The position numbers and the translations under genes were made by a program. From the NCBI GenBank assembly GCA_024233835.1, contig JACKPC010000006.1, forward strand, positions 62,001-126,000: a stretch of 64,000 nucleotides of DNA, in the 5' to 3' direction. The notes beneath the pieces are model-generated. The model saw nothing but the letters and a program-made list of their open reading frames with translations. It had not been told where the DNA came from and did no database searches. This DNA comes from Leptospiraceae bacterium. GTDB taxonomy: Bacteria > Spirochaetota > Leptospiria > Leptospirales > Leptospiraceae. Positions within the stretch are counted from its first letter, which is position 1. Each line of letters starts with the position of its first letter. Positions 17,516 to 26,226 of the stretch are shown in pieces.

Positions 17516-17584
17516 ACGTGAAAGAATAATTCCCAACTTTTTTTCTGGGAATATAATTCCTCCCGATAAATGGAAATACTAAGA

Positions 17585-18070
17585 CTACTGGCCTTTTTTT
17601 CTAAAAGCTTTGGGGTAAGTGTCAGGAGCATTAATATTAAAATCCTGATTTTTACCGGTTCCTCCATCTGCTTTATCTTTTCCGAGAGTCCAAATTTCGG
17701 GATCACCTGAGTCCTGGTTCATTTTCAGTTTATAGGGAGTTCCCCAGGGATCTAAAACAGCAGAACGGTTTTTTATAATAGGCTTATAGTCCTCCGGTAC
17801 ATCACCCACAGAAGGCTTCTCAACAAGGGCTGAAAGACCCTGCTCTTCGGATGGATATTTACCGTAAGCAGCAGCGTATCTTTCAAGGTGCATCATAAGC
17901 TCGTTTGCATCCTTTCTGAGTTTCAATGAAGCTGTATCATCCTTGAGTTGTCCCGGGTTAATGTTTAAAGCCACGAGGGCAATAATTGCTCCTAAAATAA
18001 GAACCACCACGGATAACTCCACCAGAGTTAAACCCCTACGAATCTTTCTTCTTAATTTACCTGTAATCAT
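17585..18070 (-). CDS. gspG: Type II secretion major pseudopilin GspG
   Basis: The 161-residue protein has the leader MITGKLRRKIRRG followed by LTLVELSVVVLILGAIIAL: cleavage after Gly13, Glu at +5 and a long hydrophobic helix. The core contains YGKYPSEEQGLSALVEKP and LDPWGTPYKLK, diagnostic for the major pseudopilin. The region that carries the calcium ligands in GspG follows (about 115-150). It forms the pseudopilus shaft. It lies 15 bp after gspF. Confidence 0.95.
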   Translation of the reverse strand: MITGKLRRKIRRGLTLVELSVVVLILGAIIALVALNINPGQLKDDTASLKLRKDANELMMHLERYAAAYGKYPSEEQGLSALVEKPSVGDVPEDYKPIIKNRSAVLDPWGTPYKLKMNQDSGDPEIWTLGKDKADGGTGKNQDFNINAPDTYPKAFRKKGQ

Positions 18071-18085
18071 AAAACCTAATCCTCC

Positions 18086-19312
18086 TTATAAGTTTTGAAT
18101 TTCTTTGGTCAGCTTGTACATAGGCGTCATGATAGCAGCCATAATCGTGAATATCAGGCCACCCATTAAAACTATCATGATAGGCTCAAGACTCTGAGTC
18201 AAAGATTTTATTGCATTATTCACTTCTTTGTCAAAGATCTCCGCAAGCTTATTCATCATTTCCGGCACTGTATCCGAAGCCTCACCGGCTGATAACATAC
18301 CCAATACCATAGGTGTCAATATAGTAGACTCCATGAAAGAGTCAGATAGCTTGCCACCTTCTTTGATTTTTTCAATAGCTGAATTAATTTCTTTCTGGAA
18401 AATATAATTATTCACAATACGGGAAACTATTTGTAATGAAGTAATCAAGGGCACCCGGTTAGTCAGAAGTACACCCATATTTCGAGCAAAACTACTGATA
18501 AGAACTTTCCGAGAAAGGGTTCCAAAAATGGGAATTTGCAAAACAAAATTATCCCACTTCTTTTTTCCCTCTTCTGAATTTTTAAACCGGATAAATAAAT
18601 AGGTAGAAGCCACAATCACGAGGATCATAAGCCACCAGTAATTCACCAGGGCATTGGATATCCAGATTACGATAAGGGTAATTAAGGGTAGCTTGGCATC
18701 AAACTGCACAAAAAGCTCCTGTATCTGGGGAATCACCACTGTCAAAAGAAAGATGGTTACAAATAAAGAAAGACCCGCCATGATAAAAGGATAAATCATG
18801 GCTACCTGCACCTTCGATTTCAAATCTTCTGAGGCTTCTTCCAATTCTGCTAATCGTATCAGGGTTGCTTCGTAATTACCGGTTTTTTCTCCCACTGATA
18901 CTAAAGAGGGATACTGTTGGGGAAATATCTCCGGGTGCCTGGCCATTGAACCGGATAAGGATTCTCCTTCCGTGATGGAGGTTCGAATTTCAATCAGTAC
19001 TTTTTTAAAATATTGATTCTCCGTTTGTTCTATGATATTTGCCAGAGAACGATCTAAAGGAATTCCTGCTCCCAGCAGGGTTCCGAGTTGCTGAGTGAAC
19101 AATCCCACTTCTTTTCTGGGAATGCGATACAAGAGTTTGGTTAAAAAAGGAAAAAGCTCCCGTTCCTGCTTTTCCTTATCTTCTTTTATCACCCGAACAT
19201 AAAGCCCCTTGGCTTTCAATTTGTTTCGAGCAGCCTGGATATTATTAGCATCTATAATTCCATGCTCTTCTTTTCCCTTTTTATTAAAGGCTATGTATGT
19301 AAATAAGGCCAT
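18086..19312 (-). CDS. gspF: Type II secretion inner-membrane platform protein GspF
   Basis: The 408-residue protein has the characteristic start FTYIAFNKKGKEEHGIIDA, two homologous cytoplasmic helical domains (about 70-190 and 270-395) each with a GxLL/GVLL-type motif (LGTLLGAGIPLDRSL; MGVLLTNRVPLITSL), and three hydrophobic segments. GspF is the polytopic platform that couples GspE to pseudopilus assembly. Its start codon directly abuts the gspE stop. Confidence 0.95.
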   Translation of the reverse strand: MALFTYIAFNKKGKEEHGIIDANNIQAARNKLKAKGLYVRVIKEDKEKQERELFPFLTKLLYRIPRKEVGLFTQQLGTLLGAGIPLDRSLANIIEQTENQYFKKVLIEIRTSITEGESLSGSMARHPEIFPQQYPSLVSVGEKTGNYEATLIRLAELEEASEDLKSKVQVAMIYPFIMAGLSLFVTIFLLTVVIPQIQELFVQFDAKLPLITLIVIWISNALVNYWWLMILVIVASTYLFIRFKNSEEGKKKWDNFVLQIPIFGTLSRKVLISSFARNMGVLLTNRVPLITSLQIVSRIVNNYIFQKEINSAIEKIKEGGKLSDSFMESTILTPMVLGMLSAGEASDTVPEMMNKLAEIFDKEVNNAIKSLTQSLEPIMIVLMGGLIFTIMAAIMTPMYKLTKEIQNL

Positions 19313-20989
19313 TTAGCTCACCACACGTAATACTTCATCGAGAGTGCTGACTCCCTCGATTGCTTTTCGAATACCATACTTCTTGAGATTGGTCATTCCA
19401 CCGGCAAGGGAAATCCGATTCAATTCTCCGGCATCGGCTCCCCGCAAAATCCCATTTTTAATTTCGTTATTCATTATTAGGAGTTCATAAATACCAATCC
19501 GTCCCTTATAGCCAGTACCCATACAATTAGAACACCCCTTCCCTCTGAATAAATTCCCATCTATCAGGTCTGAGATTTTGAGATTCACCGATTCCAGCTC
19601 TTTTTCAGAAGGCTTATATGGAGTCTTGCATTCCGGACAGATTCTTCGAACCAGCCTCTGGGCTAAAAAGCCAAGAACAGTTGAGGTTATCAGGTAGGGT
19701 TCAATTCCCATGTCAATAAGCCTTGTGGCGGCACTGGCAGCGTCGTTTGTGTGAAGGGTTGAGAACACAAGGTGCCCGGTAAGAGAAGCCTGAATCGCAA
19801 TTCTTGCTGTTTCTTCATCGCGAATCTCCCCTACCATCACCACATCCGGGTCCTGACGTAAAATGGCCCGAAGACCGATGGCAAAGGTCATCCCGATTTT
19901 CTCCTGCATCTGCATCTGGGAAATCCCTTCTATCTGGTATTCTACCGGGTCTTCACAGGTAATAATATTTCTTTCCGGGGTATTCAATTCAGTAAGGGAA
20001 GAATAAAGAGTTGTAGATTTACCGGAACCGGTAGGCCCTGTAACCAGAATAATTCCATAAGGTTGATAGATTATTTTCCGAATTTGCGTCATCAATTCTT
20101 CGGTAAAACCAAGAGTCTCAAGAGAATACTTCTGGTCGGTCTTATTCAAAAGCCTCATTACTACCCGTTCGCCGAACTGGCAGGGAATCGTAGAAACCCG
20201 GATATCAATGTCCTTTCCGGCCAGCTTGAGTTTTATCCGACCATCCTGAGGCAGACGATTTTCTGCAATGTTCAGGTTGGACATAATCTTAATCCGGGAA
20301 ACAATCCCTGCATGAAAGGACTTGGGAGGACTTAAAACCTTATGTAAAATACCATCTACCCGGTAACGCACCACCAGGGATTTTTCATAGGCCTCAATAT
20401 GGATATCAGATGCCCTCTCCGTAACGGCCTGGGAAAGAATTACATTCACCATTTTGATGATAGGGGCTTCATTGCTCAAATCCAGAGATTCATCAACATC
20501 AGCAAAATCGCTGAGTTCCCCCTCTGCCATCTCATCCATCATTTCTTTGGCATCAGAAGTTGTTTTATCAAAGTGAGAGTGAATCAGTCTTGTAATTTCG
20601 GTTTCAGGAGATAAGACAAATTTAACCTTATGTCCTTTGAGAAACATTTTCACATCGTCAAGAGGATGCAGATCGGTGGGATCATTTATTGCAATATGAA
20701 CAGTTCCATTTTCGGAGTAAAAAGGAACCATACGGGATTTTTGAACCAGTTTATAAGGAATTTTACTATAGACTTCTTCATTCGGAGTAAATTCCAGCTT
20801 CTCCATAAAATCCATATTATGGAGCTTCGCAAGCCCCTTCATAACATCGATTTCTCCAGCATAGCCTTTCTTCTGTATAATCTGGCTGAGCGAAAGATTA
20901 CTTTTTTCCTGAACTTTTAAAGAATCAGTCAGTTCTTTCTGGGTAATAATCCCATCTTCAACCAGGACTTCTCCTAAAGTTCGTTTCAT
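19313..20989 (-). CDS. gspE: Type II secretion assembly ATPase GspE
   Basis: The 558-residue protein has an N1E-type domain (about 1-140), Walker A GPTGSGKS (318-325), an Asp box, Walker B DVVMVGE (382-388) and a His box near 408-413. A tetracysteine zinc-binding motif uses C451/C454 and C486/C489. It is a cytoplasmic hexameric ATPase that powers pseudopilus extension through GspL and GspF. Its ATG overlaps the gspD stop by 4 bp. Confidence 0.97.
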   Translation of the reverse strand: MKRTLGEVLVEDGIITQKELTDSLKVQEKSNLSLSQIIQKKGYAGEIDVMKGLAKLHNMDFMEKLEFTPNEEVYSKIPYKLVQKSRMVPFYSENGTVHIAINDPTDLHPLDDVKMFLKGHKVKFVLSPETEITRLIHSHFDKTTSDAKEMMDEMAEGELSDFADVDESLDLSNEAPIIKMVNVILSQAVTERASDIHIEAYEKSLVVRYRVDGILHKVLSPPKSFHAGIVSRIKIMSNLNIAENRLPQDGRIKLKLAGKDIDIRVSTIPCQFGERVVMRLLNKTDQKYSLETLGFTEELMTQIRKIIYQPYGIILVTGPTGSGKSTTLYSSLTELNTPERNIITCEDPVEYQIEGISQMQMQEKIGMTFAIGLRAILRQDPDVVMVGEIRDEETARIAIQASLTGHLVFSTLHTNDAASAATRLIDMGIEPYLITSTVLGFLAQRLVRRICPECKTPYKPSEKELESVNLKISDLIDGNLFRGKGCSNCMGTGYKGRIGIYELLIMNNEIKNGILRGADAGELNRISLAGGMTNLKKYGIRKAIEGVSTLDEVLRVVS

Positions 20990-22734
20990 CGAATTTTCTT
21001 CTCCCTATCCAGAGATTCTCTATCCTGTTCCCGCTTCTTCTTGTAGGTAATTCTATCAGCGGTTTCGCGGTTATCAAGGATATGCGGAGTTAAAAAAAGC
21101 ATAAGGTTAGTTTTCTTCACCTGGGTTGTTGTTCTTCTAAACATATTCCCTATCATAGGAATATCACCTAAGAGAGGAATCTTGGTAATACTCTTCTGCT
21201 TATCCTTAGAAATAAGCCCTCCGATTACCACCGTCTGAGTATTATCAACTGTAATGGTAGTTTTAATATTTCGTTTATTGAAAGTTGGGTTTCCTCCCTG
21301 GGAAGGAAGACCGGCAATACTTTTTACTTCCTGATCCAGTTCGAGAGTAATCTTATTATTCTTATTCACATGAGGAGTAAACACAAGCTTGATCCCTGTA
21401 GGTCTATACTCAAAGTTATCCACCGTTACAGCGTTACTTCCTCCCAGACCCGCATTTCGTCTCTGGGTTCTAACCGGAACATCCTGCCCTACGTTGATCT
21501 CGGCTTTCTGGTTGTCGAGAGTCAAAACCTGTGGTGCTGAGAGGACATTAAAGTTTTCATTGGTAGCATTCGCATTGATGATCCCGATAAGCTCGGGTCT
21601 TCCCGGTTTCAAAAAGCCAAGAGAAAATCCGGAAAGTGTATTCACCTGCGTAGGTCTACCCTTACTATCAAAAATATTACCTTCCGAGGCCAATCCGGAG
21701 TTAAATTGTCCGTACACCTCATTTCTGTAACGCCAGTCTATACCGAAGTTGTTGAGGTCATTGGAGATAAGTTCTACAATTAGAACTTCGAGGAGAACCT
21801 GTTTACGGGGAAGATCCAGGATTTTAATAATTTTCTTAATTTCTTTCCACTCCTCATTAGTAGCCATCACAATCAAAGAATTGGAATCCTCATGAGCAAC
21901 CGCTTGAATTTTATCTTTTCTTTTCGGTTGATTATTTGGCTGCTTTTCACCGGGAGACTCAATAGTAGGCATATCTAATTTAACCAGTACTTTTTCGAGT
22001 TTGTCCGCCTGATTATATTCAAGAGTATAAATATGTACCCCACCGGCAGAACTTACAGCTCCCGGCCCATCGGTTTTTCTATCCAGTTTATTGATTAATT
22101 GTAAGAGTTTGTTAATGTCACCGGAAATACCTGACAACACAATCGTATTGGAATCTTTATATACGATTACATCGGTATCAGGAGAAGTAACCCGCTTCAA
22201 AATGGGCTCTAAATCTGTTGCTGTCGCGTCATAAATGGGTATAATCTGGGTTACGGTAAGATCTCTACCTGCTGAACTGGGAGGAATCAGGTCTCTTCCA
22301 AAACGCACTACTGAAGAACGATGCAGGGCTTCTTTTAGCTTTACTACTTTAATCAGGTTGTCTTCTTCTATAATTCCATAGCCTTGAGTTTCCAATACGG
22401 ACTTTAAAAAAGAAAAGGAATCTTTTACCGGGATAGGCTCCTGCGAAAGAATCGTAATCTTCTTTCCTTTCATGGCTTCATCTATCAGGATATTCTTCCC
22501 TACTATAGCTCCCATACCTTTTAAAAAATCTTTTAATTCCGTATCTCTCCAATCCGCTGTAAAAACAGACTGACCTCCTCTTCGGGAAACTTTCCCGGCA
22601 GATGCCTTTCTTCTCTGCGTTCTCTCGGATACCTTCTTCTTATCATCTTTAGGTTCAGAAGCAATGTCACCAATTACTCCAACAAAAATGAGTAAAAAAA
22701 ATAAAAATAACCTGATTCTTCTTTTTCTCTGCAT
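20986..22734 (-). CDS. gspD: Type II secretion outer-membrane secretin GspD
   Basis: The 582-residue protein has a signal peptide (about 1-27), an N0 domain (about 55-130), two N1-type KH-like domains (about 155-220 and 230-305), then the secretin barrel (about 310-555) with VPVRTQRR and the signature VVIGGLISKDKQ...PLLGDIPMIG. A very basic C-terminal tail follows (about 557-582). It is shorter than proteobacterial GspD because there is one fewer N domain. It forms the outer-membrane pore. Confidence 0.96.
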   Translation of the reverse strand: MQRKRRIRLFLFFLLIFVGVIGDIASEPKDDKKKVSERTQRRKASAGKVSRRGGQSVFTADWRDTELKDFLKGMGAIVGKNILIDEAMKGKKITILSQEPIPVKDSFSFLKSVLETQGYGIIEEDNLIKVVKLKEALHRSSVVRFGRDLIPPSSAGRDLTVTQIIPIYDATATDLEPILKRVTSPDTDVIVYKDSNTIVLSGISGDINKLLQLINKLDRKTDGPGAVSSAGGVHIYTLEYNQADKLEKVLVKLDMPTIESPGEKQPNNQPKRKDKIQAVAHEDSNSLIVMATNEEWKEIKKIIKILDLPRKQVLLEVLIVELISNDLNNFGIDWRYRNEVYGQFNSGLASEGNIFDSKGRPTQVNTLSGFSLGFLKPGRPELIGIINANATNENFNVLSAPQVLTLDNQKAEINVGQDVPVRTQRRNAGLGGSNAVTVDNFEYRPTGIKLVFTPHVNKNNKITLELDQEVKSIAGLPSQGGNPTFNKRNIKTTITVDNTQTVVIGGLISKDKQKSITKIPLLGDIPMIGNMFRRTTTQVKKTNLMLFLTPHILDNRETADRITYKKKREQDRESLDREKKIR

Positions 22735-22746
22735 TGGCCTTTCCAG

Positions 22747-23673
22747 TTACTCTCGAACAGTAAATTCGTACGTAATTATTTTTCCTTTTCGCTCTAAATC
22801 TATTACAATTTTCGGTGCTGTCTTTATAGAATTATATATTTCAAACATTTTTCCGGTATCGTTCAAAGGCATACCGTTTACTCGCTTCACCAAATCTCCA
22901 CTCCTTGCACCAAAAGAATAGAAAAGGTTCTTTTTTCCCACCCGAAATAGCTGATAACCATCCATTTTTCCATTCACAAGGTTGGGACCGAATTGAGCAT
23001 CCTTATAGATTTCGGTCTGATCCTGCAAATTTTTAATAATATCCTGTCTTGAAATCAAGCGTTTTACAAACTCTGAACTTTCCATACTCTCATTGGCTGA
23101 AACTGCATCTTTATGGTCTTCGAGATACTTTTTCCGGGCATCTCCGACGGTTTGCCCCACGTCTACCCTGAGAGCCACTCCTCCCCTATCTAAAACCACA
23201 TAGTGCTGAAAAATTCCTTTTACCAGGTAACCAAAGACATTATCACCCAATGCAAACTCTTCTGCTTCTGTTTCACCTTTTACTTTTATTGCAACCCTGG
23301 CAAAAGAATAACTTCCGGCCACACAGCCATTTACATACATATCATCCGCACCGGCTTCCCCTTCCTCGTTTAAGGAAGCAACCTGCTTCTTCTCTTCCGC
23401 ATTTTTATCATTCTTTTCTTCTTCTGTAATGATTTTTCCACGGATTAAATCTCCTTCTACCATACTTTCATATTCATTGACAGGTTTAAAGCTCCTGTTA
23501 GTTTCTGTAGTATTTACTTTAACAGGCACAGCTAAAGCTTTAGAAGCCGGAGGGTTAAATATAAGAATAATAATAGAACGACCTAAAAAGGCTAAGGCTA
23601 AAGAAAAAAGTAAAATAAGAGGTAATAAACTAAGAAAAGAATTTTTTTGAATTTTTAAGAGAATCGCATTCAT
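22747..23673 (-). CDS. gspC: Type II secretion protein GspC
   Basis: The 308-residue protein has a short cytoplasmic start, one transmembrane segment (about 14-36), an HR-type region (about 110-185, with YSFARVAIKVKG and GVALRVDVGQ) and a C-terminal PDZ-like domain (about 230-308, LFYSFGARSGDLVKRVNGMP). GspC links the inner-membrane platform to the secretin. It is the first gene of the operon; the promoter should lie in the 115 bp between it and the peptidase gene upstream, where no clear sigma-70 boxes were recognised. Confidence 0.88.
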   Translation of the reverse strand: MNAILLKIQKNSFLSLLPLILLFSLALAFLGRSIIILIFNPPASKALAVPVKVNTTETNRSFKPVNEYESMVEGDLIRGKIITEEEKNDKNAEEKKQVASLNEEGEAGADDMYVNGCVAGSYSFARVAIKVKGETEAEEFALGDNVFGYLVKGIFQHYVVLDRGGVALRVDVGQTVGDARKKYLEDHKDAVSANESMESSEFVKRLISRQDIIKNLQDQTEIYKDAQFGPNLVNGKMDGYQLFRVGKKNLFYSFGARSGDLVKRVNGMPLNDTGKMFEIYNSIKTAPKIVIDLERKGKIITYEFTVRE

Positions 23674-23788
23674 AATTTCACCCGGTGTGTTTCAGTCTCC
23701 TTTATTTGAGCTTCCGAATCAATCTATCACTTACGGAATTAGACTCAAGAAAAAAAGAGACTGCTTTATTTTTGCACCGGGGAAACCT

Positions 23789-24757
23789 TTAAGACTTTTT
23801 TTTGGTAGCTCTCTTTCCAGAGAACTTTCTTACAACTACGTGAACCTTATTCAGCGCTCGTTTTGGATTAATGTAACGTCCTCTGTAACGAACTTCAAAA
23901 TGAAGGTGTGCACCGGTTGCAGTCCCTGTACGACCTACAGAACCCACTACAGTTCCCATCTTTACATGTTGTCCGAGTTTAACAGTCGTAGTAGCACAAT
24001 GGGCGTAATGAGTTTCATAACCACCCTTATGTCGAATACGAATGGTATTGCCGTATCCTCCATTTCTTCCCAGGAAGACGACAACTCCGTCGGCCGCAGC
24101 AATTACGGGAGTTCCAACAGCGGCCGATATATCAACCCCTGAATGGTAGTTACGTCTGGAATTATTAAATGGGTCTTTTCTGTATCCAAAGCTGGATGTA
24201 TATCTTCCATTAACTACTGGCTTTGCAAAAACACGGTATTTGATGATTTCTTTACCGGGGCTGGCTGCTACCATTTTTCCACCCGGAACTTTTAGGATTG
24301 AACCAGTTCTAATGATGTGACCTTTAATCCCATTAGCTCTACGAAGGGAGTTAACCGAAACATGATACTTTTTTGAAATTTGATTGAGAGTGTCACGTTT
24401 CTTTACCTGGTAGAGACGGTATCCGGAAGAACGCTTGGTAGGCTCAATAATCTTGGTAGATATAATTCTTTTTACAGGTATCGTCGATGGGAGCCGAATG
24501 TTAGAAGAAGTTTTTGAATAACCACCACTTCTTGACTCGTGTTGCTTAACATCAACATCCTGAGAAAACAACCTGTCTATCTGCGATTGCTCTCCTCCAT
24601 CATAGTACTGATACGTATCCGATTTGATATAGTCTTTTAATTCTTTTTCAAACGAATCAAACGGACTTGCGAAGGAGAACGATGTAAATACAACTGTTAT
24701 CAAAACGATAAACAGTACTAACCAGTGAATAATCATGCCTATGTGATTATCACTCAA
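23789..24757 (-). CDS. LysM plus M23 metallopeptidase (cell-wall hydrolase or activator)
   Basis: The 322-residue protein has a hydrophobic signal segment (about 9-30), a LysM domain (about 115-163, YQVKKRDTLNQISKKYHVSV) and a C-terminal peptidase M23 domain (about 190-290). The M23 zinc motifs are complete: HSGVD (H-x3-D) and HLHFE (H-x-H), with a middle HYAH. It is predicted to cut peptidoglycan cross-links in the periplasm, as in lysostaphin-fold endopeptidases. It is in the same orientation as, and just upstream of, the T2SS operon, where wall remodelling could help assembly, but that link is only positional. Confidence 0.93.
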   Translation of the reverse strand: MSDNHIGMIIHWLVLFIVLITVVFTSFSFASPFDSFEKELKDYIKSDTYQYYDGGEQSQIDRLFSQDVDVKQHESRSGGYSKTSSNIRLPSTIPVKRIISTKIIEPTKRSSGYRLYQVKKRDTLNQISKKYHVSVNSLRRANGIKGHIIRTGSILKVPGGKMVAASPGKEIIKYRVFAKPVVNGRYTSSFGYRKDPFNNSRRNYHSGVDISAAVGTPVIAAADGVVVFLGRNGGYGNTIRIRHKGGYETHYAHCATTTVKLGQHVKMGTVVGSVGRTGTATGAHLHFEVRYRGRYINPKRALNKVHVVVRKFSGKRATKKKS

Positions 24758-24803
24758 ACTAGACGTTTAAGTCAAGATAATTATTGAAAAAAAACTGTAT
24801 TTT

Positions 24804-25286
24804 TTATCTTTTTTTTCTCTTCCTACCGGTTTTATTTTTAGTTTTTGAACCTTTTTTTTCCTTTTTCTCGGATGGCTGTGATAAGCGAACTTCATCTTTT
24901 ACTATATCTTCCTCTGAGAATGTTCCACCTGCACTGTCTTCCAGATTACTATAAATCAGTTTCTCCAGATCCTCGATAGTGTAATCTTTCCCTTTAAACT
25001 CCTGTGCAAGCTGATAGGCTACCATTCTCCCCAGGGCAGTTTCTCGCTTCTGATTGGCCGGGTAGCATTTAATTTTCAAAAGAGATGGCAAAGACTCGAC
25101 CCATATTTTAACTTTAGCACCTTTTCGGAGAGAAGTTTTATTATCCAGACGAAGCTTATTTTTTAACGAAAAAACTCGGTCTTCGTAATATTCATTGATA
25201 AGAGGTATTTCTTCCTGTCGAATCAGGCGAGTTTGGCAGGATAGGAACAATAGAAATAATAATAAAATCCAATAAGCAGCTTTCAT
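24804..25286 (-). CDS. Small putative lipoprotein with Lys-rich tail
   Basis: The 160-residue protein has a lipobox LFLSC with Cys17 after a hydrophobic signal, so it is probably a lipoprotein. The middle region is unrecognised. The last 25 residues are almost all Lys/Arg with Gly/Ser/Thr, which would bind nucleic acid, lipid A or peptidoglycan non-specifically. It lies 46 bp upstream of the M23 gene on the same strand, so co-transcription is likely. Function unknown. Confidence 0.6.
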   Translation of the reverse strand: MKAAYWILLLFLLFLSCQTRLIRQEEIPLINEYYEDRVFSLKNKLRLDNKTSLRKGAKVKIWVESLPSLLKIKCYPANQKRETALGRMVAYQLAQEFKGKDYTIEDLEKLIYSNLEDSAGGTFSEEDIVKDEVRLSQPSEKKEKKGSKTKNKTGRKRKKR

Positions 25287-25407
25287 GAGGATCCTTAACA
25301 GGATGAAATAAATGCCTTTCTCTGTCTATAGGAAAAAAATCATAGCTAAGTGCTTCGTTCGCTTTATTGCTTGTTATTTTACAAACCGGAAAAACAATAT
25401 AAATACA

Positions 25408-26208
25408 ATGAACCAGTTAAAAGAAAAAGTTGTCTGGGTGACGGGTGCCACTTCCGGAATCGGAGAAGCCCTGGTCCATAATTTAAAAAAAGAAGGGGCT
25501 AAAGTAATCTTATCCGCCAGAAGAGAAGAAGAACTGAAGCAAGTTCAGGAAAGTTCGGGTCTGGACACAAACAACTCCCTTTGCCTTCCTCTAAATCTCA
25601 CAGAAACCGAGAGCTTTCCGGATAAATACCAGCAAATTAAAGATAAATTCGGACAGATAGATATTCTAATTAATAATGCCGGACAAAGCCAGCGCTCGCT
25701 TATTAAAGATACAGATCTGGAAGTTTACAGGAAACTTTTTGAAGTGAACTTTTTTGGAAATATAGCCCTGACAAAAACTATTCTACCCGACATGATGAAA
25801 CGAAAATCCGGCTCTATTGTCGTAATCAGCAGTATTGTCGGAAAGGTTCCTACACAGCTTCGTTCCGGATATTCGGCTTCCAAACATGCTTTGCACGGAT
25901 TCTATGATTCCCTGCGCCTAGAAGTAATTGAGGATAATATACAGGTACTACTGGTCCTGCCCGGTTATGTAAAGACAAACGTTTCGATAAACGCAGTCAC
26001 CGGAAACGGTAAAGAATACGGAAAAATGGATGAGGCCACTGAGGCCGGAATGGAGCCGGAGGAATGTGCAAAAAAAATTTTAGAAGCCATCAAAAAAGGA
26101 GAAACGGAAGTTGTCATTGCCGGTTTCAAAGAAAACCTTGCTGTGACATTAAAGCGCCTCGCTCCCGATCTCCTTTTTCATATTATGCGGGGTTCAAAAG
26201 TAACCTGA
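25408..26208 (+). CDS. Short-chain dehydrogenase/reductase
   Basis: The ATG at 25408 is chosen because it places the Rossmann motif TGATSGIGEAL at residues 11-21, as normal for SDRs; the frame is open 32 codons further upstream. The 266-residue protein has NNAGQ (about 91), the catalytic Ser in VVISSIVGK and the YSASKHALHG Tyr-x3-Lys pair. The Arg in SARREEE after the second strand favours NADP(H). It resembles the DHRS7-like branch (LPGYVKTNVS). The substrate is unknown. It is transcribed divergently from the lipoprotein gene. Confidence 0.9.
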   Translation: MNQLKEKVVWVTGATSGIGEALVHNLKKEGAKVILSARREEELKQVQESSGLDTNNSLCLPLNLTETESFPDKYQQIKDKFGQIDILINNAGQSQRSLIKDTDLEVYRKLFEVNFFGNIALTKTILPDMMKRKSGSIVVISSIVGKVPTQLRSGYSASKHALHGFYDSLRLEVIEDNIQVLLVLPGYVKTNVSINAVTGNGKEYGKMDEATEAGMEPEECAKKILEAIKKGETEVVIAGFKENLAVTLKRLAPDLLFHIMRGSKVT

Positions 26209-26226
26209 AAAATTAATTATCCATTC

